Positions 49,395 to 57,000 of a DNA stretch of 60,746 nucleotides are shown in pieces. Within the stretch, counting starts at the first letter, position 1, and each line of letters begins with the position of its first letter. A model generated the notes under the pieces. The model had not been told where the DNA came from. It saw only the letters and a program-made list of their open reading frames with translations, and ran no database searches. A program made the translations under genes and the position numbers. Where the stretch lies: NCBI GenBank assembly GCA_045658525.1, contig JAZOVD010000041.1, forward strand, positions 1 to 60,746, written 5' to 3'. This DNA comes from SIG673 sp045658525 (GTDB taxonomy: Bacteria > Bacillota > Clostridia > Oscillospirales > CAG-272).

Positions 49395-49613
49395 CTGGCT
49401 AAGGATGATGTAATGGAATTTGAAGGCACGGTAGTGGAAGCACTTCCGTACGCCGCCTTCAAGGTAAAGCTTCCCAACGGTCATATAGTGACCGCTCATA
49501 TATCGGGAAAGTTAAGAATGAATTATATCTGGATTCTGCCCGGCGATAAGGTTACGGTTGAGGTATCGGTTTACGACCTCACGAAGGGACGTATCACGTG
49601 GCGTGCAAAATAA
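49395..49613 (+). CDS. infA: Translation initiation factor IF-1, apparent CTG start
   Basis: IF-1 binds the A site of the 30S during initiation. From the first ATG (49413) the protein would begin MEFEGTVVE and lack six residues that the family always has. Upstream in frame are CTG GCT AAG GAT GAT GTA, i.e. (M)AKDDV, which restores the canonical AKDDV start. The GGAGG at 49383-49387 is 7 nt before this CTG but 25 nt before the ATG. Start at CTG 49395 gives a normal 72-residue IF-1. An ATT one codon earlier is a less likely alternative. Confidence 0.9.
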   Translation: MAKDDVMEFEGTVVEALPYAAFKVKLPNGHIVTAHISGKLRMNYIWILPGDKVTVEVSVYDLTKGRITWRAK

Positions 49614-49631
49614 GAAAGGAATGGTAGAAAA

Positions 49632-49745
49632 ATGAAAGTTAAACCATCCGTAAAGAAAATTTGCGATAAGTGCAAAATAATCAAGCGCAAGGGAATCGTA
49701 ATGGTAATTTGCGAGAACCCGAAGCACAAACAAAGACAAGGCTAA
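49632..49745 (+). CDS. rpmJ: 50S ribosomal protein L36
   Basis: The 37-residue protein begins MKVKPSVKKICDKCK and ends NPKHKQRQG. The zinc ligands Cys11, Cys14, Cys27 and His32 are all present, so this is the zinc form. AAGGAA precedes the ATG. It lies between infA and rpsM as usual. Confidence 0.96.
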   Translation: MKVKPSVKKICDKCKIIKRKGIVMVICENPKHKQRQG

Positions 49746-49764
49746 AAGAAGGAGTGTAAACAGC

Positions 49765-50133
49765 ATGGCTCGTTTAGCAGGTGTAGATCTTCCGAATTCA
49801 AAAAGGATCGAAATAGCCCTTACCTATATCTACGGAATCGGCAGAAAGAGCGCAAACGACATCCTTGCCAAGACCGGTATCAATCCCGATACCAGAGCAA
49901 AGGATCTGACCGATGACGAAGTTGCAAAGCTTCGTGACGAGATACAGGAAAATTACAAGGTCGAGGGTGACCTTAAACGCGACGTAGCGATGGACATCAA
50001 GCGCATGGTGGAAATCAACTGCTACCGCGGAATCAGACACAGAAAAGGTCTTCCGGTAAGAGGACAGCGTACAAAGACTAACGCCAGAACCCGTAAGGGA
50101 CCGGCAAAGACTATCGCTAACAAGAAGAAGTAA
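49765..50133 (+). CDS. rpsM: 30S ribosomal protein S13
   Basis: S13 contacts tRNA and the 50S from the 30S head. The 122 residues have ARLAGVDLPNSKRIEIALTYIYGIG, REIQENY-type sequence (here RDEIQENYKVEGDLKRD) and RGIRHRKGLPVRGQRTKTNARTRKGP. Complete. Confidence 0.97.
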   Translation: MARLAGVDLPNSKRIEIALTYIYGIGRKSANDILAKTGINPDTRAKDLTDDEVAKLRDEIQENYKVEGDLKRDVAMDIKRMVEINCYRGIRHRKGLPVRGQRTKTNARTRKGPAKTIANKKK

Positions 50134-50148
50134 GGGAGTGAATCAGGA

Positions 50149-50556
50149 ATGGCAAAAGCAGCACAGAGCGTGGCGAAGAAGGTAGTCAAGAAGCGTCGCG
50201 AGCGTAAAAATGTTGAAAAGGGCGCAGCACATATCCGTGCAACGTTCAATAACACCATAATCACCATAAGTGATGTACAGGGCAACGCAATATCCTGGGC
50301 TTCCGCGGGAGAACTTGGTTTCAAGGGATCCAGAAAGTCCACCCCCTTTGCCGCACAGTCGGCAGCCGAAACAGCGGCGAAGATAGCTATGGATCACGGA
50401 ATGAAGACCGTAGAGGTATATGTAAAGGGCCCCGGAGCAGGCAGAGAGAGCGCTATCCGTGCACTCGCAGCAGCGGGACTTGAAATTACAATGATAAAGG
50501 ACGTAACTCCTATCCCTCATAACGGTTGCCGTCCTCCCAAGCGCAGAAGAGTTTAA
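50149..50556 (+). CDS. rpsK: 30S ribosomal protein S11
   Basis: S11 is part of the 30S platform. The 135 residues have AHIRATFNNTIITISDVQGNAISWASAGELGFKGSRKSTPFAAQ and PGAGRESAIRAL, ending with PHNGCRPPKRRRV. Complete. Confidence 0.97.
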   Translation: MAKAAQSVAKKVVKKRRERKNVEKGAAHIRATFNNTIITISDVQGNAISWASAGELGFKGSRKSTPFAAQSAAETAAKIAMDHGMKTVEVYVKGPGAGRESAIRALAAAGLEITMIKDVTPIPHNGCRPPKRRRV

Positions 50557-50574
50557 TCAGGAGGTAAGTAAGAA

Positions 50575-51201
50575 ATGGCAAGATATACAGGACCCTCTTG
50601 CAGACTTTGTCGCAGAGAGAAAACTAAGCTCTTTTTAAAGGGCGACCGTTGTCTTAACGGTAAGTGCTCCCTTGAGCACCGTTCTTCCGCTCCCGGTCAG
50701 CACGGCGCGGCGAACGCAAAGGTAAAGGAATACGGTAAGCAGCTTCGTGAGAAGCAGAAGGCAAAGAGATACTACGGACTTCAGGAAGGACAGTTCAAGT
50801 CTTATTTCAAAGAGGCAGACCGTCTTGAAGGAGTTACGGGTGACAACCTTCTCATACTTCTCGAAAGAAGATTCGATAACGTCGTATATAGAATGGGAAT
50901 GGCAGAGAGCCGCAAGGAAGCTCGTCAGCTCGTTCTTCACGGACATTTCAGAGTAAACGGCAAGAAGGCTACTATACCCTCTATGCTTCTTAAAGCAGGA
51001 GATGTGGTTACGGTACGCGAGGAGAGCCGTTCATCTGCAAAGATCAAGGAGCTCGTAGAGGGACTTGATTCGAGAATAGCTCCTAAGTGGCTTGTAGTTG
51101 ACAAGGAAGCTGTTAAGGCTACCCTTGAAGCTCTTCCCACCAGAGAAGACATTGACTTCCCGTTCGAGGAGCAGCTCATCGTCGAATTGTACTCCAAGTA
51201 A
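50575..51201 (+). CDS. rpsD: 30S ribosomal protein S4
   Basis: S4 nucleates 30S assembly and in several bacteria regulates translation of the alpha operon. The 208 residues have a zinc-like start CRLCRREKTKLFLKGDRCLNGKC, then S4 domain with RRFDNVVYRMGMAESRKEARQLVLHGHFRVNGKK. The Cys-rich N-terminus is the zinc form. An 84-nt structured gap follows before rpoA. Confidence 0.97.
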   Translation: MARYTGPSCRLCRREKTKLFLKGDRCLNGKCSLEHRSSAPGQHGAANAKVKEYGKQLREKQKAKRYYGLQEGQFKSYFKEADRLEGVTGDNLLILLERRFDNVVYRMGMAESRKEARQLVLHGHFRVNGKKATIPSMLLKAGDVVTVREESRSSAKIKELVEGLDSRIAPKWLVVDKEAVKATLEALPTREDIDFPFEEQLIVELYSK

Positions 51202-51202
51202 T

Positions 51203-51252
51203 ACCCACCCCCGGCTGGAAACTGTTAACCGGCTGTGGGTCAGGGTGCCCAC
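51203..51252 (+). promoter_or_regulatory. Two competing hairpins in the rpsD-rpoA gap
   Basis: ACCCAC (51203-51208) can pair with GTGGGT (51235-51240). GTGGG of the same right arm can instead pair with CCCAC (51248-52). The arms exclude each other, as in a riboswitch or attenuator. No T-tract follows, so any effect would be on translation or RNA stability. Confidence 0.45.
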
Positions 51253-51285
51253 GGCTAACAAACTAACACAGGAGGGTAACGTGAT

Positions 51286-52236
51286 ATGATAGAAATAGAA
51301 AAACCAAATATAAGCACCATCGTCAATAGTGATGATGGAAGCAGTGCTACCTTTGTTGTCGAGCCGCTTGAAAGAGGCTATGGAACGACACTCGGTAACT
51401 CGCTGCGTCGGGTACTTCTCAGCTCTCTTTCAGGAGTAGCGGTAGTAAGTATAAAGATCGACGGAGTTCTCCACGAGATCTCCACGGTTCCCGGAGTAAA
51501 AGAGGATGTAACCGAAATAGTGCTGAATGTCAAGGGCATAACGGCAAAGCTCAACTGCGACGGATATAAGACCGTTGTACTTGACGTGACCGGCCCCTGT
51601 ACTGCAACTGCGGGAGATATAGCTCAGGATTCCGATATAGAGATACTTAACCCCGATCATGTTATCGCTACCGTAGGCGAAAACGCGCACCTGTTTATGG
51701 AGCTTACGTTCGGCCACGGCAGAGGATACGTCTCTCAGGAAAAGAACAAGCAGAACAATCCCGCGCAGATAGGTCTGATATATACTGACTCGATATTTAC
51801 CCCTGTTTACAAGGTAAATTACTCGGTTGAAAATACGAGAGTCGGAAATATGGTTGACTATGACAAGCTGACGATGGAGATAACGACTAACGGCGTAATA
51901 TCGGCAAAGGAAGCGATCTCGCTTGCAGCCAAGATACTCAACGAGCATCTCAAATTATTCGTGGATCTTTCTGATGAAGCGATTAATGCTGAGATAATGG
52001 TCGAGCGCGAAGAGACCATAAAGGAAAAAGTTCTTGAGATGACCATTGAGGAACTTGACCTGTCCGTAAGAAGCTTCAACTGCTTGAAGCGTGCGGGCAT
52101 AGATACGGTAGAGGATCTCGTCAACAAGACCACGGAAGATATGATAAAGGTAAGAAACCACGGAAAGAAGTCGCTTGAAGAGGTCATTCAGAAGCTTGAA
52201 TCACTTAACCTGAGTCTTAAAGCGGACGAGGAGTAA
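51286..52236 (+). CDS. rpoA: DNA-directed RNA polymerase subunit alpha
   Basis: The 316-residue subunit has the N-terminal dimerisation domain (PLERGYGTTLGNSLRRVLLSSLSG, TVPGVKEDVTEI) and the C-terminal domain with LDLSVRSFNCLKRAGIDTVEDL and VRNHGKKSLEEV, the UP-element contact region. Complete. GGAGGG lies upstream of the ATG. Confidence 0.97.
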   Translation: MIEIEKPNISTIVNSDDGSSATFVVEPLERGYGTTLGNSLRRVLLSSLSGVAVVSIKIDGVLHEISTVPGVKEDVTEIVLNVKGITAKLNCDGYKTVVLDVTGPCTATAGDIAQDSDIEILNPDHVIATVGENAHLFMELTFGHGRGYVSQEKNKQNNPAQIGLIYTDSIFTPVYKVNYSVENTRVGNMVDYDKLTMEITTNGVISAKEAISLAAKILNEHLKLFVDLSDEAINAEIMVEREETIKEKVLEMTIEELDLSVRSFNCLKRAGIDTVEDLVNKTTEDMIKVRNHGKKSLEEVIQKLESLNLSLKADEE

Positions 52237-52304
52237 GTCTCGCCGTAAGCGAATATTTAACTTACGAAGTATTTAAGGATTATAACAATAAGGAGGTTCG
52301 TATA

Positions 52305-52718
52305 ATGGGAACCAGAAAACTTGGCAGACCTACCGCTCATAGAATGAGCATGCTTTACGGAATGGTTGCTTATCTTATCGAAAACGGTAAGATCGAGACT
52401 ACCCTTACCAGAGCAAAAGAGGTCAGCTCATTAACTGAAAAAATGATAACTCTGGGCAAAAAAGCGGGACTTGCAAACTTCCGTAAAGCCCTTGCGGTTC
52501 TCCCCGAGGAGACAGCTAAGAAGCTGTTTGACACAGTTGCTCCCAAGTATGCCGAGGTAAACGGCGGATATACTGCTGTATATAAGCTCGGACCGCGTAG
52601 AGGAGACGGAGCTGAAATGGCTCTTATCACTCTCACGGCACCGTCTGTACAGCTCGATACTCCCGCTACCGAGGAGAAGACTGAGGAAGCTAAGGTCGAA
52701 GTTGCTGACGCAGAGTAA
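52305..52718 (+). CDS. rplQ: 50S ribosomal protein L17
   Basis: L17 is the last gene of the alpha group. The 137-residue protein has KLGRPTAHRMSMLYGMVAYLIENGKIETTLTRAKEV and ends with an acidic tail (TEEKTEEAKVEVADAE) that is not part of the rRNA-binding core. Repeat copy H starts 7 nt behind the stop and probably terminates the supercluster. Confidence 0.96.
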   Translation: MGTRKLGRPTAHRMSMLYGMVAYLIENGKIETTLTRAKEVSSLTEKMITLGKKAGLANFRKALAVLPEETAKKLFDTVAPKYAEVNGGYTAVYKLGPRRGDGAEMALITLTAPSVQLDTPATEEKTEEAKVEVADAE

Positions 52719-52725
52719 GATCTTC

Positions 52726-52882
52726 CTTCTTTCTTGAAAGAAAGAAGCAAAGAACTTCCCTCGCACGCACCCTTAATATGGGGCGTGCGAGGGAAGTGTT
52801 TTTTTGTTTTATTTTGCAAAAATCAACAAAGCTTCGAGTGTAAGTTTCTTTTTTTACAAAGAAGGAAAAAGAAGTGAAGAAG
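52726..52882 (+). repeat. Tri-hairpin repeat, copy H (shortened tail type 2), likely terminator of the ribosomal cluster
   Basis: Hairpin 1 (52726-52747) has a CTTCTTTCTTGAAAGAAAGAAG stem. Hairpin 2 (52755-52796) has the stem CTTCCCTCGCACGCACCC, the strongest of the family, and is followed by TGTTTTTTTG, so it looks like an intrinsic terminator. Hairpin 3 is reduced to TTTTGCAAAA. The tail ends with the TAAGTTTC...GAAGGAAAAAGAAG pairing of type 2. Confidence 0.88.
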
Positions 52883-52936
52883 GGGATTAGAAATTTTCAG
52901 AGTAATACATTCTGTATGATTCGTACAACGCTCATC

Positions 52937-52965
52937 TTGACAATCTCAACACATTATGATATACT
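52937..52965 (+). promoter_or_regulatory. Sigma-A promoter of the AraC-type regulator
   Basis: TTGACA (52937-52942), 17 nt, TATACT (52960-52965), 51 nt before the ATG. Confidence 0.82.
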
Positions 52966-52993
52966 GACCGTATCGGATACTGACTGTATCGGA
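52964..52993 (+). promoter_or_regulatory. Tandem 16-bp direct repeat overlapping the promoter
   Basis: CTGACCGTATCGGATA is followed immediately by CTGACTGTATCGGA. It begins in the last bases of the -10 box. Such spacing and position suit an operator for the AraC protein itself, probably for repression, but this is inferred. Confidence 0.5.
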
Positions 52994-53015
52994 GAATTTT
53001 GAAAGGAGAACGGAA

Positions 53016-53825
53016 ATGATCACAGCGTGGTATGAGAGCGCGGCTGATAGAAAAGAGCACGTTCTTTTTAAGAAAAGAGTTATAAAACATGAGAGTACAG
53101 GATTAAGCAAATGGAATTCTATGCCGCATCTTCATAACTCGGTTGAGATCGCGTTTGGCATAAAAGGACTTTCGCAGGTTAAGGTAAACGACAAAATATA
53201 CGACATAAAAGAAGGAACGGTAGTTTTTATAGACCACTTTGAGCGTCATCAATATGATTTTAAAATCGGAACGGAGTGTTTTGTTGTTCTCATAAGCGCG
53301 AGCTTTTTTGACAGCATAAATAACCTCAAAAAATTAAAATTCCCAACGTTTATGGAAAAATGTGAGGGATTTGAAAAAATAAAAAGCTTTTTGGAGCTTA
53401 GCTATTCCACGTGCGATATGGATTCTATGGTATATAAGATAGGATTTATCAATATGCTTATCTCTATGATGATGCAGATATATCCTTATGAGCTTGATAA
53501 CGAACGCGCTAAGATCGGAGAGGTGCTGATAGAGGTATTAAAGTACATAAATGAGAATTGTACAGAAAACATTACCGTTTCCGATATAGCGAAAAGGTTT
53601 GGCTATTCTCCTAATTATCTTTCAATGCTGTTCAATAAATACGTTGAAATGAGCTTCCGTGAATATCTGAACAGACGCAGAATGGCTGAATACATAGAGA
53701 TAAGAAAAAATCAACCGGATCTTCCGAGCTGCAAAGCGGCAGAGCTTTGCGGATTTAAGAATCTCAGTACGTTTTACTCTACTCTTAAAAAAATGAAGAA
53801 GGATAGCGATATAATAGACTGGTGA
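53016..53825 (+). CDS. AraC-family transcriptional regulator
   Basis: The 269-residue protein has an N-terminal cupin-like sensor domain (MPHLHNSVEIAFGIKG, then EGTVVFIDHFERHQYDF) and a C-terminal double helix-turn-helix (ENITVSDIAKRFGYSPNYLSMLFNKYVEMSFREYLNRRR, then KAAELCGFKNLSTFYSTLKK). GAAAGGAG precedes the ATG. Cupin-AraC regulators commonly sense sugars or oligosaccharides. It lies upstream of the giant secreted protein and is the only regulator in its vicinity. Confidence 0.92.
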   Translation: MITAWYESAADRKEHVLFKKRVIKHESTGLSKWNSMPHLHNSVEIAFGIKGLSQVKVNDKIYDIKEGTVVFIDHFERHQYDFKIGTECFVVLISASFFDSINNLKKLKFPTFMEKCEGFEKIKSFLELSYSTCDMDSMVYKIGFINMLISMMMQIYPYELDNERAKIGEVLIEVLKYINENCTENITVSDIAKRFGYSPNYLSMLFNKYVEMSFREYLNRRRMAEYIEIRKNQPDLPSCKAAELCGFKNLSTFYSTLKKMKKDSDIIDW

Positions 53826-53873
53826 GCGAAATTCTGAAAGCCTCTCCCAGAGGGCGAGCCTTTAATTTAACAG

Positions 53874-53899
53874 AAAAAGGAGAAATATTCTCCTTTTTT
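53874..53899 (+). terminator. Intrinsic terminator of the AraC-type gene
   Basis: AAAAAGGAGAAATATTCTCCTTTTTT: GGAGAA stem, AAT-containing loop, then a T-tract, 50 nt behind the stop. Confidence 0.8.
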
Positions 53900-53956
53900 C
53901 TTTTTGTGTAAAAATAAAAATCGTAGATTTTCATAATATTGTGATAGGAAAAGGAC

Positions 53957-53985
53957 TGTACAAACAGCAATATATGTGGTATAAT
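53957..53985 (+). promoter_or_regulatory. Extended -10 promoter of the giant secreted protein
   Basis: TGG-TATAAT (TATAAT at 53980-53985, extended -10 TGN) with a weak -35 TGTACA-like at 53957-53962. The start codon is 66 nt downstream. Confidence 0.7.
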
Positions 53986-54050
53986 AAGTATGCACAATGG
54001 GTGCTTAGTTTAAAAATTTCAAGTAACTGTGAAAGGAGTATTTAACGGTT

Positions 54051-57000
54051 ATGAAGATTAAAACAAGAATAACTTCGTTTCTCTTGCTGCTCTGTATGCT
54101 GATAGGTATGATGCCTTTATCAGCTATATCGGTGTTTGCAAGCGGAGACAGTACGGAAGAAAAGGAGGACGCAACGGTGAAGATCGAAGAAGAACTTAGC
54201 GATTATATTCAGGGCGGAACGCAAGAGTTTACTGACGACGGATATATAGGCATACCTTACGAGATCACCGTTTATTACGATGCATCTAAGGGCTCGACTA
54301 AGTCAGGCTATAACGGAACTCCCGTAATACTGTACATAGTAAACAGCTCAGCTGAAAGACTTGGAACCGAGACTGACGTAAATATCATTACGTCTATGAT
54401 TGAACGCGGATACGTCGTAGCGGTCCTCGACTATTTAAATAACGCAAAGGCTGTAAGCCCCGGACTTGAATATTCTGTCCAGAAGATAAGAACGAAGCTC
54501 AGAACCGGTACTTACTTTAAAGACAAGACCCTGTTCCCCGGCAGTGCTTACCACGAGAACCACGCAGTTCCCGCGGGACATAACGTAAGTCTCAGTAACG
54601 TTTTCTATGAGATAGATAAGCACGGAACTGACGGAACTATCGAAAGAATAGTTCACGTCTGGAACGAGGATTTCAGAGGCGTAAAGCGTGATACAGTCGT
54701 CAAATGGGTGGACGAGGACGGAAACCGCAAGACCACTCAGAACGGCTTTGATGACGGTAAATACCCTGTCGAGCCCGTTTGGTACGCCGACGCGGCGGGA
54801 ACAACGGTAGATAACGAAAAAGGTCAATATACAAGGTTGAGATACACCAAGGCAATGACGATAACCGATTGCGTTCAGAAGGACGGAAGCCCTCTTGATT
54901 TCAGCCTTTATATGCACGTCATTTATCCCGATAAGCCTTTAAATGACGTTCCCGTAATGACGCTTGCAAGCTCGTCCGAGCATATTACGTCGGGAACTTA
55001 TACCGAGTCAAGACCCTATCTTGTAGGCTATTCTCTTAACGGATACGCGGTATCTGTTTACGACTTTGAGTACGTTCCGATGTCGAGAAACGACCATTAC
55101 GGTTATTTCTCGGGCGATCAGGTGGGCGGTATAACGGGTCAGAACGGAACGTTCGCGCTCGGTTCGTTCAACAGAAGTAACTACAATACCGCGGCAATAA
55201 GATACCTTCGTTATCTTTCGATAACAGACCACGATACCTTTAAGTTCGATAACGATAGATTCGGTCTTTACGGAAACTCCAAGGGAGGATTCCAGACCTT
55301 CCTCGGTGCGGCGGCACTTCGAGAGAGCGCGACTGTTGACGAGTTCGGCGGAAGCGCAGAGGCTCTTGCGGCTTACGTTGATAAGAAGGTAGCGACCTTC
55401 TTAAACGATGGTTACATCGGCGCGACCGATCCTATTACGGGCATTCACACGAAATACGACGGTAATTCCCGTTATCAGAACGGTAAGACCGAGGATATAG
55501 TTAAAGGAAGCTACGTAGTTCATGGCGGAGAGTTGCAGCCTTGGCTGACCTATACCGACGAAAACGGCGTTCTCCGCGAGATACCCTCAGGACTTCAGTG
55601 GGTATATTCCAGCTGCGGCGGAACTACTATCCAGCCTTGGGAAAACCACGCTCCCGTATTTACCGCGGCTAACTACTACGATAACTTCGGAAGCGGTTAT
55701 AGTACCCATAACTATCTTGAAAATCTTCTTCGTATATATGACATTCCCTCGTTGTTCTTCGAAGCTCCGCTTCAACACGACGTAATTTCCGGACTTGACG
55801 TAAACTACGGAGTAGATGGCTACGACGCACTCTTTAAGCATACGGCTTATTACCTTAAAGATACGCCCGTAAGCGTGGTTTACAGCATACCCGCAAACGG
55901 CGACGCGGGTGTAAAGACTACCGACGGTATAACCATCAGATTCTATGGCCCCGTTGCCGCAGAGGAGATAGCTAAGGTAGTTATCAAGGACGAAAACGGC
56001 AACGTAGCACAGGGCGAATGGGTGTCCGGCTACGGCAAGACCCAATGGGTATTTAATCCCGTTGCTCTTAACGGCGGTGTAAAATATACCGTAACTGTTC
56101 CCGCGTCGCTCAAAGGCGATAACGGTAAGGAAATGGGTGCAGAGGACAGCTTTACGTTCTACACCAAGGGCGAAAGCGCGGTTGACTTTGAGATAACCAC
56201 TCCCGTTTCCGTAACTAACGAGAACGGAACGTATTTCAAGTTCACCGTTCCTTCTTCGCTTACCGCGCCGAACAATACCCTTAAGCTCCGCTTTAAGGTA
56301 TCTAACGCCGCGGCTAACGTAGCGCAGATCTACGAGGCAAGCTCCGAGACCGACACTGCGGGTGCGATGATCGGCAAGATAAACCTCAAAGGCGCAGGCT
56401 ACTACGAGTACGACGTTACCGACTATGTAATGGGCAAGACCGCGGGCGAGACCGTTTACTTCCTCGTCAAGGCGGCAAAGGCGGTAGTCGATACCGTAAC
56501 CTATTCTCACGATTTTGCCAACATCGGTGATTTCGTAAAGGGCGGCTCGCTTTCTACACCTGAGTTCGTTACCGAGGTAGCGGGCGAGGCTGTAACGGCT
56601 ATGAAGGTCTATAACACAGGCATCGGTGGCTGGTATCCCGTTGTTCTTTCCAATAATAAGATAATAAACGGCGGCAAAGCAGTTACCGAGGACGACTACG
56701 GACGCACCTTTATGATAAAGCTCAGAGTTTATGATACGGCTTCCCGTCCGTTCCAGCTCTGGTTCAACGACTGTACCAACGGCTCGGAGACCACGGGCGA
56801 TTACAGTTACACGAGAACGGCTACTCACACAGTAGCGGGCGAGTGGATAGAGGTCAGTGTTCCTTATACCGTATATGAAATGGACTACGGTGTACAGGAG
56901 CAGGTAAAGCAGTTCAAGCTCGTTGCTTATTCCACGGGCGGAACCCTTGCTCCTTATTACATTGATAACTTCACTGTTACCGAGCACGTGACCGCGATAG

